A stretch of DNA of 64,000 nt from Schistosoma haematobium (GCF_000699445.3 NC_067195.1:81772569-81836568); one strand, 5' to 3'; counted from the stretch's first letter, positions 10,261-22,120 are shown. The notes: generated from the letters alone by a model not told the origin. Numbers and translations: made by a program.

Positions 10261-10984
10261 ATATATCATTTGATTAGATAATTGTTATTTGTCTGTGAGA
10301 AATCGATTTTTATATATCAGTATTTAAGATGTAATAAACCATGTGCTGTTGTTGTTATTGCTTTGTGGTTTCTTTTTTTCTTTTTTTAAAAAAAACACCT
10401 TCAATGAATGTTGCACTCTCGTGATAATTTCTTTTAGAATGATAGATGGTTTCGTTTATCATTAACAATCTACAAGTTTACCATATTGATAATAATGATA
10501 GTCATAATAATGATTATATTATTAAATCCTATAAACCATCTATGGACTTTTATATATGTTTTACATTACTTAAACAAAACAATTAAATGTTACATACATA
10601 CCTGCACTAAAGCACAATACTACTACTACTAATAATAATAATAATAATTATAATAATAATTCACGATTAGTTGCATTAAAGAAAGAATGCAGAGTTTTCA
10701 ACCGAAAAAATAAATCATTTTCCTCCGATTTCTCTTTGTTTTAACAAAGTACGGATTGTTCTATTCATTACAATTCGTGTTTCACCTGAAATGATGAGCA
10801 ACAGTGTTGTTAAACTTGATATGACATTCATTATATCTGTTCATACTAAATGTATATATATATTATAACATTTTTATAGAGAAGTATAAGTCAAATAAAT
10901 GGGGTTGATGCAATTGTATATACTTTAAATCACATCTCTATATGTATATTTATTTATGTAGCTTAGAAAATTATTCATTGTTTA
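10261..10984. other. AT-rich stretch with microsatellite
   Basis: Contains (ACT)n(AAT)n at 10619-10660 and no gene. Confidence 0.45.
10619..10660. repeat. (ACT)n(AAT)n microsatellite
   Basis: Four ACT units followed by about ten AAT-type units. Confidence 0.9.
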
Positions 10985-11200
10985 AGGGTAGCTATCAGTA
11001 TAGGGTTATGGAGATTATTGAATTTTATTGAATTAATAAACCAATCTAATTTTAAAAAGTTTTGAAAAACTGAAAGCACCGAACCGATATTTCATTTTAG
11101 TATGGGACTCATAAACAGTGTGCAACCACAACTCATGAGCCATGACATCATGCTGAGCAGTCCCAATCTAAAGTGAAATGGCAGTTCAGTAGGATTTTTT
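10985..11200 (-). mobile_element. HHR-C SINE, very degenerate
   Basis: Recognisable pieces are the tail TATCAGTATAGGGTTATGGAG, a GAAAGCACCGAA ribozyme stem region and a GTATGGGACTC stem II loop. A second, plus-oriented remnant follows at about 11150. No ribozyme core survives. Confidence 0.6.
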
Positions 11201-11570
11201 AGACTTTTATTGAGAATTCACTTCATCTAACTAACTATCCCTATAAATGATTTGTTAGTTGCTTAGTAAGTGAAAGACACTATTCAATAAATACACAAAC
11301 TCTGTATCATGATAGTAAGTATTTCAATCTTGTAAAATGTAACTATAACACACAGTCTTTTAGTAAATAAATGTACATAATTCAATTATTAGGTTAAAAA
11401 AAATGGATATAATAACTTTTAAGTCGACTTGATAATAACAAAAGCATGTAGCGAAATAAAAGTAAAACGAGCTCCATAAATAGAGATTATAGTTGGACAA
11501 CATGAATAGATGCCAGGTACGTAAATATACGGTGTAGTTTTTTATACATGATATTATTTATTTATTTTAA
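11201..11570. other. AT-rich stretch, no gene seen
   Basis: Nothing recognised. Confidence 0.4.
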
Positions 11571-12065
11571 CACATAAGTAATGGTACAAAGGGGCATAGA
11601 ATACATACGCACCACACAAGTCATTTAATTTGTGTGTGGGCTTATGATACCGTCCGGGTATTCAAACCGAAGCAGGGACTTTTTAGAGGGTCACACCCGG
11701 TGCCTTCAACCTAAAGGTCTCAGACATGAGCCAGTGGAGCAACGTGAGGAGATGCAGTCCAGTAGTAGCTGGTGGCCAGGAATATGTTCATACGCCATTT
11801 ATTCCTTCAGGATCCTGGTATCTATTTGCACCGTTGGTTTGGAATCAGGGTTTTCCAATTCCCTTAGGTTGACTCTGTGTCTATCAACCCGGTTAAAGCA
11901 CCGTATATTCGTTTTTCGTCCTCTCTATTTCGTGAACAACAGTGATGTCGCAAGAAGGCTGTGAGTAGGACTTCTCTGACACAAGTTGTATATATGTGGC
12001 CATGTGAGAGCATTTGGAGAGGAAGAGTATACTCTCCCCAACCTTGGCAATATCAGAGCATCAGG
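11571..12065 (-). repeat. GC-richer dispersed repeat GCR-1
   Basis: The reverse complement parallels 30718-31195: CTCTCACATGGCCAC, AGAAGTCCTACTCAC, GTGCTTTAACCGG, a CTCCTCAC/TGCTCCACTG block, CCTGCTTCGGT, and the AT-rich terminus TTATGTGTTAAAATAAA. It ends in A-rich DNA, consistent with a retroposed sequence. The 110- and 78-codon frames inside it are not conserved between copies. The family is not identified. Confidence 0.75.
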
Positions 12066-12674
12066 GCATCATAGTTGTGACAAGACATTTTCATCATCCA
12101 TCAATATCAGGGAAAAAATCCTTGAAAATTAGTGGAAACTGTTTCGTTTTATTTCGGAGTGTTGTCATTACTATATGCTTATATTCTCGGTGGGGTTCGA
12201 ACTTTAGACGTTTAGGTCTGTCGGTGATTGGGTTATATTTAAATCACTGAGTTGAAATTCACTGGATTGTATTTTTAACTTCATTCAGTCTGAGATGTAT
12301 AACGCAATTATCACCAATTAACACTGTGATCATTATCGTTCTGCTGCAAGTTTTACGCTTAATTAATGATTAGTTGTTTTTGGGTATTATTGAGAAATTT
12401 TAGACTAAGACTAAACAGCTGTTTAATGCTCTGTTTTTCACTCATTTCGCAGTTTAAATTGACCAGTGACAAACAACTCTTTATCATTTAATCCCCATAA
12501 TTTTCTTAATGATATATTGTCTTTTTCTTATAATTGACACCTGCAAGACTAAGGAATATAGATCATAACATTGAACAAATTAATCTGATTAGTGATTTAA
12601 TTTCAGTGTTGTTGGTGTGGTTATAATATATGATATAATTGTTCAGAACATTAATTAGAGAATGATATACTTTA
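12066..12674. other. AT-rich stretch, no gene seen
   Basis: Nothing recognised. Confidence 0.4.
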
Positions 12675-12925
12675 GCGGTTTGCGTCTAGCAAGAAGGTAC
12701 TTTGCCTAATGGAGGAAAAACGTGAGTGAGGAGAGCTGGAAATTTATAAAAAAAGAAGGAAAAAGTGAGTCGATGACCCAGCAAGAGCACAGAGTGCAAT
12801 TGCATTTAACACGAGAAGTAATAAAGAACCCTAAAGCTAAGCCTGAGATTAAGGGAATTTGGAAATCAAAACTAAAAGTAAATAGCGTGAAGTTTCCAAC
12901 TCGTCACAATACACTAGTTTGAATT
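12675..12925 (+). other. Purine-rich block of unknown nature
   Basis: Base composition shifts to G/A-rich and a 66-codon frame (12722-12922) is rich in K, E and R. No splice sites or known motif support it. It may be another dispersed repeat without a second copy in this window. Confidence 0.3.
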
Positions 12926-14000
12926 GTAATAGTTTATTCAAAACACAATATTTAACAAAACGAATATTGGAAATTGAACTTACAAACTTTTGGCCTATTA
13001 TCGTAAACACGTTTTTTGCAAAAATGTAGTGGCAAACTGTCTTATTTATAAGGTCAGTGTATATTCGTAGTATTTTTGGCCATATGAAGTGCACTGAATT
13101 CATTAGATTTCACAATGTTTATTGTAACAGTATAATGTATGGAATGAAAGTGCTCAAGGAATGAGCTGACCTATATATGACAGTCAGAATAATCATTCCA
13201 TTGCTTGTATTTCAGTGTCATACTATATATTTTGATTAGAAATTACAGAAAAATGTACAAAGTGACCTATATGATTATTTAAGAGATCCACCGTTCATTT
13301 AAATGGATTTGATAGTGGTTTACCCTCTGAACTGGATAATTTAATTGTAAAGCTTTTAGCATTATTATTGTACAGAAGAATAAACATCTATTCAAAGTAT
13401 TCATAATTTTTCGATTACTTTACAATCTTTAGGTTGATCCATTTTTATGAGCTTATTTCTTATATTATCAAAACAAAGTGAGTATCTCTAGTTGAATAGC
13501 TAAAAGGCTTATTCTTATTTGAAATAACTATTCGATACTTTTACGTTTACTGGTGTTTTTTAATCAACCTCAATTTGTAATGAATAGTATCTATAGAGGT
13601 GAAAATTATAGGTATATAGGTTTCAGATAGAATGATAGCATCAATTCTAACCAATTGTCTACTCTTCTATTTATTTATGCGCATTAGTAGAACAGAATAT
13701 ACACAATTATTTGGTGATATAAATATATCTGTAAAATACCTCAAGAATAGTAACAAGCCTAAACAACATTTCTAAGATCTTGTGCAATGAGATATATAAT
13801 GTAACAAGTAGACAATGAAACTAATTACTCATCAAAGGTAGAAAGTGTTCCCTCCAATCAAAAGAAATAATATTCAATTTACTAGAAATGAGTCAAATTA
13901 AAAAATCCTGTTCGAGCACATCAATGGTTATTATAGCCTTAACTCAGGTTTTATGATTAAATAAGTTAAAATATAATAGCAGACAGAAATATACTACTAA
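12926..14000. other. AT-rich stretch, no gene seen
   Basis: The 84-codon minus frame at 12849-13103 has random-looking composition. Confidence 0.4.
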
Positions 14001-14286
14001 GAGGGCATGAAGAACAAACACGACTGCGTTGCAGTTGAAGATCGGTCTTGTAATATTCAGCGATTTCTCGAACCAAACGCTGAAAAGAAAGTTTTCAGAT
14101 CAAAAGTTCAGTCCTCTTTCGGTAATGACAAGTCTGTCGAATAGCATCAGTTCTAGACCTGCATCCGAGAAGCTTCTTCACGCCACCGGTTGCTGAGGCG
14201 CTCTTTTGCACAGCTGTAGCCACCAGATACTTTTGTTGGGTCTTATACTTAGTTGATTTAAGGACAGTCTATTAGGTTTATGCGAT
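14001..14286 (-). pseudogene. Histone H3 pseudogene
   Basis: Histone H3 is a core nucleosome protein. Counting codons down from 14286 (start ATG now ATC), the translation stays collinear with H3 to residue 63 without net indels and remains recognisable to about residue 90. Clear matches are KST (9-11), KSA (27-29), ATGGVKK (31-37), TELLI (58-62), FQRLVREIA (67-75) and KTDL (79-82). Stops replace Arg2 (TAA), Lys4 (TAA), Gln5 (TAG) and Arg63 (TGA at 14097-14095). Beyond about residue 90 similarity is lost, so the C-terminal third is missing. There is no intron, which fits either a replication-type H3 gene or a processed copy. Many acceptor-side substitutions show it is old. Confidence 0.9.
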
Positions 14287-14819
14287 TTCGAAATGCCAAG
14301 AGATAGATAACACTGTAATATTAATCTTATTTGAATCGAGTACACGAAAACGAAACCAAAGATTGTAAAAACAAATAACATTAACGTTGAATATAAGACA
14401 AATCAAATTTCTATTTTTTAGCAATAGGTACATTAATTTAACAGAGAATCATTCAGATTTTAGATGGTGATTTTTAAATCCTACCGAGAAATTAATTCAT
14501 CCATATGACTAGATAGTATTCTGAGGTTACAGTTGATATTATTTTGTGGTTTAATCATTTTGATTCCTAACCATAGCTTTCAATCTCAAACTTCTAATTC
14601 TGATTTCTCACATTATTTTAAAACCCTATTATTGACCTATTAAGTGATAAAAAGTTTTCAAGACAACTTTACTATCGTTCAGAAATCATTCATAAATCAT
14701 AGTCTAACAGAATATTCTTCTCCCTATTTATTCTCATTATATTTCTTAGTTATGCGATCAAAGAATTAATGACTATATTTAAGGCAAATACATCTTTATT
14801 TTTAAATCACAGCATATGA
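14287..14819. other. AT-rich stretch, no gene seen
   Basis: No poly-A tract or target duplication is obvious beside the H3 pseudogene. Confidence 0.4.
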
Positions 14820-14945
14820 ATTTCAAACTTCGCCTGTAGCTCTTCTAGGATTACTGTCGGTTCCAAACCTGGGTAAAAAAGAGAAGGGTTGGGAGTGAGG
14901 TCGGCAACCCCATCCCCTAGAAAATAACTTTGCTAAAAAAACGCT
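14820..14945 (+). repeat. GC-rich repeat fragment
   Basis: Contains GCCTGTAGCTCTTCTAGGAT, GAGAAGGGTTGGGAGTGAGG and CAACCCCATCCCCTAG; an inverted relative lies at 4893-4972. It may be the 5' part of one of the non-LTR elements, but this cannot be shown here. Confidence 0.5.
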
Positions 14946-14995
14946 AATCAGAAAACGAATTTACAATTGTAGAATTATAGAATAAAGTCGATTGA

Positions 14996-15391
14996 AGCTA
15001 GACCACCATGGAAAACTTGGAAGCACTGGACAGCTGGCCGTTCCGTCCTAGTATGGGACTCCTCAGCAGTGCGCATCCACGAACCCGCACCACGCGAGGC
15101 TCGAACCCAGGACCTACTGGCTTCGCGCGCGAGCACTTAACCACTAGACCACTGAGCCAGCTGGCATCCAACGGTGTTAATGTCTAACTTCAACCAATCC
15201 ACGAAGTTGCGCCACTGTACACCATTGTCTTCAGTGGGTTGATATTTCACAACAGACCTGGTTGAACTCCACTGGTAACGGCTTCTCACTAGAACTCCAG
15301 GAGTTTTTCCTGAAGTCAGTCACTAGTGGGCAGTTGATTATTATCAGAATGGGAAATTTCTAAAACTCTCCACAAAACCCATTCTGATAAT
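14996..15391 (-). mobile_element. HHR-C retrozyme-like element, near full length
   Basis: In minus orientation: head (CTAGTGACTGACTTCAGG and GTGGAGTTCAACC), tRNA-like block with A box TGGCTCAGTGGTCTAGTGG and B box GGGTTCGAGCC, then a hammerhead at 15023-15072. The core has CTGAGGA but GGAA in place of GAAA, so it is probably inactive; stem I (GCACTG/CAGTGC) is perfect. At the outer end, 15340-15353 and 15378-15391 form a 14-bp inverted repeat (ATTATCAGAATGGG). Confidence 0.88.
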
Positions 15392-15688
15392 TATAGAATA
15401 CAATAAAATTGGTTCAAGTCACAATGATTAGTGTGTGTCTGTTGTTGATTTCAACAAGTAACTATGTCAAAAGGAATAGAAGATATTAATAATTCGAATA
15501 AATAGCTAGTCATTTCTCTATACCTTAATTTTAAGATAATTTATTCTTTTTTAAAAAAATAATTTATTTCCATATTATTATTTGTTGTTTTTATAAACTG
15601 GATTAATCAATGAATCAATATTTTTATGGTTTGATCACAGTCACAATCAGAGACTGATTCTTTTTAAATGATTACAGTGAATAATTTC
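15392..15688. other. AT-rich spacer
   Basis: Nothing recognised. Confidence 0.4.
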
Positions 15689-15712
15689 ATAATAATAATA
15701 ATAATAATAATT
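15689..15712. repeat. (AAT)n microsatellite
   Basis: Eight AAT-type units directly before an HHR-A copy. Confidence 0.9.
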
Positions 15713-15870
15713 CACTTGGTAACGCAATAACGTTTCAAGCAAACGGTACTGTGTTCGAGTTCCAAAGTGAATATCAACTTTCAGGATACAGATATATCTG
15801 GCTGACAAGTCCTAAATAGGATGAAACGCGCATTCTGTATTCCACTGCTAGTCATTATTCAATCTTTGTT
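15713..15870 (+). mobile_element. HHR-A SINE, ribozyme core mutated
   Basis: B box GTGTTCGAGTTCC and ribozyme at about 15797-15842. The core reads CTGACAA (conserved G8 lost) although GTCC/GGAT stem II and GAAA remain. Probably inactive. Confidence 0.8.
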
Positions 15871-16162
15871 TATAATAATAATAATTATTTTTATGAACGA
15901 TTATTTACCGGTTTATTTATTTACTACTTAAATAAAAATGATCTATTCAACTGAAATAAATAAAAGTCATTATTATTATTTTTTTTAACTTTGTGTATAA
16001 ATCTCTCATTTCAACTTACAGAATATAATTTACATAAACATATTTTATATAAGTAAGTAAACAAGAATGATGAATAATTCAAAAAATAACCTTGATGATG
16101 GTAACATTGGACAATTACCTAAGATTATACAATCCAATATGATGTAAGAAAAACGATCCTTT

Positions 16163-16201
<39 letters not shown>

Positions 16202-16549
16202 GTAACAGTAATAATAAAACTAACATTTATCCAATCTCATATTTATTATGGTCACTTTTGTTTATTACTTAGGTAAATGAAGAGATTAAAGAATGGTAAA
16301 ATGAAAGTGTCGAGTTTTATGATCATTTTCTATTTCAATTACCTATTCACTTGATTTAAGTTGGATAATTACTGAATAGATGGTAGGTTATTTTAATAGA
16401 TTTATTGTTATTTATTGAATAATGAAAACTATCTTTTAATTTGTTTTGTTGTTGTTGCTGTTTTCATTATTATCACTATTCATATGATTTGAAATTGTAA
16501 TTTTTGAATATAATTGTTTTATTTCAAAAGATTTCCATCTTCCTATTAT
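15871..16549. other. AT-rich stretch with microsatellite
   Basis: Contains (AAT)13 at 16163-16201 and no gene. Confidence 0.45.
16163..16201. repeat. (AAT)n microsatellite
   Basis: Thirteen uninterrupted units. Confidence 0.95.
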
Positions 16550-16715
16550 TGATATTGAAGATTATAATTGGTAGCTTAGTGGTAACGTGTCTGACTGTGA
16601 AGTTGGGTGACATGGAATTGAATCCGTTGGGGAACATCAGTTCCTTCAAGATTACAGGTACAAGTAGAACGAAATCTAGATCCAGGGTTTCCTGTTGACT
16701 ACATTCGGTATTTCT
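16550..16715 (+). mobile_element. HHR-B SINE with deleted ribozyme half
   Basis: A-box TAGCTTAGTGGTAACG, B-box GAATTGAATCC and the 3' ribozyme strand GATCCAGGGTTTCCTG are present. The CTGANGA strand is missing: sequence jumps from CAGGTACA to AGTAGAACGAAA. Cannot cleave. Confidence 0.8.
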
Positions 16716-16954
16716 ACCTTTTTAGTTGGTCATCTCAACATTGTCATGTTCGACAACAGGCTGTAGCAATGTCTACAATACGTATTTTTTTCTATTTGAG
16801 ACTCGTTAATTGAATGCATTTGTATGACAGTATGAATGTTTATACTGATAAGGTATTGGTACTTAATCAAAGCGTAAACATTAACAATATGATGCACGTA
16901 CATATAACCAATATATTTTGGATAGGATGATACACACGTCCTGGATTTCACTAC
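16716..16954. other. Unassigned spacer
   Basis: Nothing recognised. Confidence 0.35.
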
Positions 16955-17575
16955 TACTTACTTACTTACTTACGCCTGTTAACCCTCGTTGAGGAGCACA
17001 GACCGCCTAACAGCTCTCTCCATTCAAACCTATCCCGGACAATCCTTTCCAGTTCTTTCCAGTTACTACTCATTCTCTTGATCCCTGCTTCCAATTCCCG
17101 AAGTAGTGTGTTCTTTGATCTTGCACTTTTCTGTTTCCTTTCACGATTCTAAATTAGAACCTGCCTCATGATGCAGTTTGATGATTTCCGTAGTATATGT
17201 CCTATTAACCTTCAACGTGTTTGCCTAATTCTATCATCAGATGGAATCTCGTTTGTTCTCTCACATAGTAGACTGTTGCTGATGATATCCTGTCAACGGA
17301 CATTGATTAGGTTGAGTAAACAATTGCATATAAATACTTGTACCATTTTGATGATGGTTTAAGTAGTTCTCGAAGTTTCATCTCTATACAATAGAACTAA
17401 GTATCTAGACGTTCGTATTGAGAATTCTGAACTTGTTGACTCGCAAACAGTTGATTTGAGTTGAATATAATCTTCAACTGTAAGAATGAGGTCCTTGGTT
17501 ACTCCTACTACACTGACTATCTTCACATGCATTTGTTCGTGTGTAAGACATAGAAGACCTAGATCCACTACTAGC
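16955..17575 (-). mobile_element. RTE-clade retrotransposon, 3' fragment
   Basis: About 600 bp, comparable to the copy at 2942. The translation gives FSIRTSRYLVLLYRDETSRT, matching the [20 protein letters not shown] region of RTE ORFs, then LLCERTNEIPSDD, LIGHILRKSSNCIMRQ and the ERIVRDRFEWRELLGGLCSS end. Stops and frameshifts disable it. The 3' tail is four GTAA units (16957-16972 on the plus strand as TTAC). Confidence 0.9.
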
Positions 17576-18847
17576 TACTATTAAAATTGTTTTTTTGATG
17601 CACTGGTTTCATTATCTGGGTAGGAAGGTTTTAAAAGTTTGTTCTAGACTTAATTGTTAAAACAACATCGAATTAAAATATTAATAACAATCATAATGAT
17701 ACAAACCAGTGAAGTGATCTGATCGTATGTTCTCCTCTACTTCTTTATTTAGAATAAAAACAACTTTTTGTCGGCAGAGAAAACAAACAAACAAATGAAT
17801 AAATGACAAACTGATTATCAATGAATGTCCATAACTATTAATATTGAAGATGATGATGCTTTCAATTTAATTGTTTCACCGATTTATTCAATTTTTTATT
17901 AATATTTTTAATCTTCTCGAAAATAAAAAAGAGATTAAACTGTTTACTTGGTTTTCTTTTCAGATGTTTATTCATTGTTCAGTTTACGATTATTATTGTT
18001 TGTGAGTTCGATTAGTGATGTAGATAACCGTGGGTAAGTAGTAAACGATTACTAAAACAGTTTGAAGTCGAGAGTTGATTTCATTAATAACGATGGAGAT
18101 GATGATGATGATGATGTTGATGATATTATAGAATTTTGCATTTAACTATCTACATATAATTTCATTGGAATATAAACTCGTTACTTTCGGGTTGTAATAT
18201 GAGATTTGCTTCTCTCCATGAAATTAATGTGTTTAGTTTATATTGCTGATAGATTGTAGGAGGTGAATCCCTGAAAGTAGATTTTGTATGTCACTGGGAC
18301 TCATTAGCAAGGGACATATATATATGTGATGGAATAGGTTCTCAACTTTTGGAAGAAATATTTGTCCGAATTAAAAAATAAACCTTGGAGAAAACTGGAG
18401 GCCAACAAAATACTCATTTTTAATATCAGCCAATGAAGTAACTGTCGAACAGTTTGATTCAAGCAGAAAAACAGTCTTCATGGTTACGTCATTTGAAATA
18501 TTGAAATGGACGATTTAATGTTTCAGGAAACAATCAACTAATTCTGTCTTTTCATAGCACGAAACAGTTGTTTACGGATGTGTATCAGTCAATTGGATTT
18601 ACATTTCTTGCTGTTCGAAAATTGCTCTTGAAAATTATGAAATTTAGGGATTACTAATCATTTACTTTGATTAGACTAATTACATTTGATTCCCTTATTC
18701 ATATTGAAAAGAATACAAAAAATTTGTCACACGGTTAGAAGATTCCCTGTTAAGTATAAACAGATTAAGTGTACTGAAATTTGAAAGATTAACACATTTC
18801 TGATTAACAATGAACAAACATTGGGAAAAAAGAACACTATATATATC
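17576..18847. other. AT-rich stretch, no gene seen
   Basis: Contains (GAT)n at 18092-18120. No exon signal is convincing. Confidence 0.4.
18092..18120. repeat. (GAT)n microsatellite
   Basis: Imperfect GAT/ATG units. Confidence 0.85.
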
Positions 18848-18849
18848 TG

Positions 18850-19035
18850 CTTACTCCTGTTACCCCATGAGGAGAGCATAGGCCACTCACCAGTATTCTT
18901 CATTTAACTCTGTCCTCGACAATCCTTTCTAGTCCTTTAAAGTTGCTACTCGTTCTCTTGATGTCTACTTGCGATTCTCGACTCAATATGTTTCATATTC
19001 TTTCACTTTCCCGTTTCCCTTCAAGATTCCATGTT
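18850..19035 (-). mobile_element. RTE 3' terminus
   Basis: The minus strand encodes a degenerate KLR-RESQVDIKRTSSNFK stretch and the ERIVEDRVKWRILVSGLCSPHG-type end. No tandem tail remains. Confidence 0.8.
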
Positions 19036-19490
19036 ATATATATTCTAATTTGGAAATATTAGTTGTGGAATGACCAATTCTTCGGTGAAGTTTAACTATT
19101 GAATATAAATTAGTTACAATTAAATTTTACAATATAGCTTGTACTTATAAACATATACATATCATGTTCTTTTAAAGATTTATTACAACTACATCACTAC
19201 TTAATTGATGTCAATCTTTTATTTCCAATACAATATGCTTTTAGCTGATGACAAGTCATAAAATAAGATGGCGTATTTGTTATACTTTCAAGAAATAAAC
19301 CTTGATTTTCTGATTCATTTCTTTGAATCATTGAATATCTGTTTATACTCTTACAAAATAGCATCTGAAAAAATTTCAGATTTACACATGTCAAATAGAA
19401 CCATGAAGTTAACCTAATCCCATAATAGTTTGTTATAACCATAGAAAAACTGATACTCTCTACGAAGCAAAATTAGACAACAAAACTAAT
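19036..19490. other. AT-rich stretch, no gene seen
   Basis: Nothing recognised. Confidence 0.4.
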
Positions 19491-19491
19491 G

Positions 19492-19600
19492 ACATAACTG
19501 ACCCATGATGCCACACTACTGATTAGTTCCATACTAAGACAAAACGGCCGTTCAGTGCTTCCAGGTTTTCAATGATGGTCTAACATTGATTGGTTCATAA
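19492..19600 (+). mobile_element. HHR-C remnant
   Basis: Contains the CCATACTAAGAC loop, ACGGCCGTTCAGTGCTTCC and the family tail. The core CTGATTA and AAAA are both mutated. Confidence 0.7.
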
Positions 19601-19929
19601 TCTCAAAGAATCGAATTTTATTCACTTGCCAGAAAAAATGATTTTCTTTTAATCAAGATATACATGTGTATAAAAATTGATTTAACTGACGTTTGATGAT
19701 TGGTCAAGGAATATCAAATATTACAGCAAATAAAAATTTTACGCAAAATCACTTCGGAATGGTTTCTACATGTTATATTGAGTGAAAAACATGATAACTT
19801 AGTATAGAAGAAAGTCATACTGAATGAATGTTACACTAAAATAAAATGAATGTTACGTGATTACTCTTTCTTGAACGATAGTTACATATCATAGGTTATT
19901 GAAGAAAATCTTTTTCATAGGTCGCTTGC
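19601..19929. other. AT-rich stretch
   Basis: Nothing recognised. Confidence 0.4.
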
Positions 19930-20110
19930 ACTTCCGTCAGTTAACACTTTGCTAGTCATATATATACGCTGGATAAGTATTTAAGTATATGGAGTCATCA
20001 CTGTTTACTCTGTGCCCAATAAAGTTAGTTTTCGGGACAGGTTCAGGTTCACTTACTGCATTAGTTCGATAGAATATTTACTTTATATATATCGAAATGG
20101 AACTCTGTTC
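19930..20110 (+). repeat. Possible LTR or promoter fragment
   Basis: A TATATATAC motif is followed by TATTTAAGTATATGGAGTC and CCAATAAAGTTAG, an order seen in LTR U3-R regions. There is no second copy here, so the call is weak. Confidence 0.35.
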
Positions 20111-20252
20111 AAGTTAGATTTTATGTTTGACGTTACAATTTGTCATGGATCGATATCAGTTGAATGATGATTTAGAAAGGTAAAATTTGAAACAACTGTT
20201 TAATTTTAAACTGAGATTCTTTATTGTTTAATCTCTTGTTACCCTATAAGAA

Positions 20253-20473
20253 ACTAACTGCGTCACAAGACAGGCCCTCGCATAGAATCCTCAAGGCCAA
20301 AGGAAAAGAGGAAGATCAAAGAACACATTACGTCGGGAAATGGAGATAGACATGAGAAAAATGAACAAGAACTGGATGGAATTAGAAAGGAAGGCCGAGG
20401 ACAGAGTGGGTTGGAGAATGCTGTTCGGCGGCCTATGCTCCATTGGGAGTAACGGGCGTAAGTAAGTAAGTAA
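20253..20473 (+). mobile_element. RTE 3' fragment, recent-looking
   Basis: Encodes [26 protein letters not shown] (shifted frame), [37 protein letters not shown] and stop, then four GTAA units. It is very close to 22499-22852, differing at few positions. Confidence 0.9.
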
Positions 20474-20924
20474 CCATATAAGAAAGTTAGTTCAATGATA
20501 AACTTCATATAGTAATAGTAATATTGGTAGAAATAAGATATCTGGTATCCAGTTTCGATACAAAACTAAATAAATTAATTTCATTAACCGAATAGATTTT
20601 TTTAACTAGGCCGAAAGGTGTCATAGTTATATATTACAATAATCGCCTAAAGAAATTGTGAAAGGAAACACAACGGATATAATTGACCTTGACACTTCAA
20701 GATTTGATACATGTACTATGAAATGATAAAAAATAAATTATCATAGATAATCGATAAATGTTTACACTTCAATCAATAAACTTGAAACTACTTTTCATTG
20801 GTTAATAAGTCATATAAAAAAAACTCCATTTTATACAGTCATCTTCAATCTAAATCATATTTTCCATGTTAAATATTTTGTGGGTTGTAGCTGTATTATT
20901 ATTTATATTTTCATGTAAATTTTT
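20474..20924. other. AT-rich stretch
   Basis: Nothing recognised. Confidence 0.4.
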
Positions 20925-21115
20925 AATGGAGTTTTGTTATCTATGGTTAGATGATTTGATCATGAAGCTTTCATCATTTTTTAGAACTTCAGGTAGAAGT
21001 GAAATATTCGAATTCATTTCAAAGAACGATGTAAACTCTACAATTAAACCATCCAGCTCAAAGAACAAAACTTCATCCAAGTCATCCATTTGAACTATAA
21101 ATCTTCTTCCCTATC
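20925..21115. repeat. FB-1 foldback element
   Basis: A minus-oriented half (GGAGTTTTGTTATCTATGG to CTTTCATCATTTTTTAGAAC) faces a plus-oriented half whose frame reads KNDVNSTIKPSSSKNKTSSK then a TGA stop. The shared central bridge GAACTTCAGGTAGAAGTGAA links the halves. Confidence 0.7.
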
Positions 21116-21395
21116 TCATGTAAAACTAATTATTTTATTGACAATTTCTTGTGATGTTCAATATACAATGGTTAATAAACTTTGAATCAATAATTTGGTT
21201 CATTTAAGTAGTAACCAATCAACTATACTAATTGAATGGCTTTAAGCGATTGATTACACAATCTACACAATCGTATAAAGTATTTTACTAATATAGAAAA
21301 TTGTATAGTTAACTATTGTCCATTAAGAAAAAAGAAAAACAACCTTTTTTATTTATAGACTGTTTAGTTATAATCTGTACAAATAGTGAGATTTT
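21116..21395. other. AT-rich spacer
   Basis: Nothing recognised. Confidence 0.35.
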
Positions 21396-21697
21396 GAATT
21401 CACTTGGTATTGTTTGGCTTGTATCTTCCCAATGAGGTTTAAGACTGCAATTGATCAGTCTGTTATTGGCATATGTGCATACTGTGAGTATGCCTCCATA
21501 TTGCCTTAATCCACAAGCTTTTTGTAAGCAATGATGGAAAGTGGCTAGCAATGGAATCCAGGACGCGCGTTTCGTCCTATTTGAGACTAGTCAGCTGGAT
21601 GTGCCTGCATCTCAGAGAGTTGGTGTTCACTCTGGGACTCGAATCCAATGGGAACTCAATGGGAAGATACAAGCCAAACAATAACAAGTGAATTTAA
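21396..21697 (-). mobile_element. HHR-A foldback element with 40-bp inverted ends
   Basis: Arms 21397-21436 and 21655-21694 are inverted repeats with 38 of 40 matches. Inside, minus-oriented, lie a B box and a hammerhead at 21555-21601. Its core reads CTGACTA (G8 lost), so it is probably dead; stem II is GTCT/GGAC. Confidence 0.85.
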
Positions 21698-21721
21698 ATT
21701 CATCCCATTGCACAAGCAAGT

Positions 21722-21900
21722 GGCTATCAGGACTCAGTAGCTGAGTAGATAACGCGATGGTGTTTGAAGCGAATGGTACTGGGTTCGAGTCCCAGAGTGA
21801 ACATCAACTCTGAGATGTAGGTACATCCAGCTGATGAGTCCCAAACAGGACGAAACGCGCGTCCTAGATTCCGCTGCTATCCACTATCCATCATTGATAA
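21722..21900 (+). mobile_element. HHR-A (Sm-alpha-like) SINE, complete
   Basis: Complete tRNA-like head: A box AGTAGCTGAGTAGAT (21736-21750) and B box GGGTTCGAGTCC (21781-21792), 31 bp apart, then the ribozyme at 21825-21869. It sits 25 bp right of the HHR-A foldback in opposite orientation. This is the best pol III-competent HHR-A copy in the window. Confidence 0.9.
21825..21869 (+). ncRNA. Hammerhead ribozyme, type I, core intact
   Basis: Core CTGATGA (21831-21837), stem II GTCC/GGAC (21838-21841 with 21848-21851), GAAA (21852-21855), stem III A-U and C-G around GCGC, cleavage predicted after C21863. Stem I ATCCAG/CTAGAT has one C-A mismatch. The core and stem II match the known Sm-alpha ribozyme. 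Confidence 0.9.
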
Positions 21901-22120
21901 CAAATAGTGAGATTTTGGTTTCATTATATAACAAATGAGGAAAAAAAAGAACAATGATTTTCAGTTTGTAATTTTAGTACGATAATAATTGAGAATATTA
22001 TATTGACAGATGGAATAATATTTTGGTCAATGTATAAAATTGTATTATTTATAAACCTATCAGGGGATTCGTTACATATTTAGAGCAATTAATGAAGAGT
22101 AAAGAGTGAAATTAGCCTGG

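Noticed and set aside
11632..12250. 110- and 78-codon plus-strand frames
   Set aside because: Antisense to GCR-1 and not conserved in the 30.7-kb copy.
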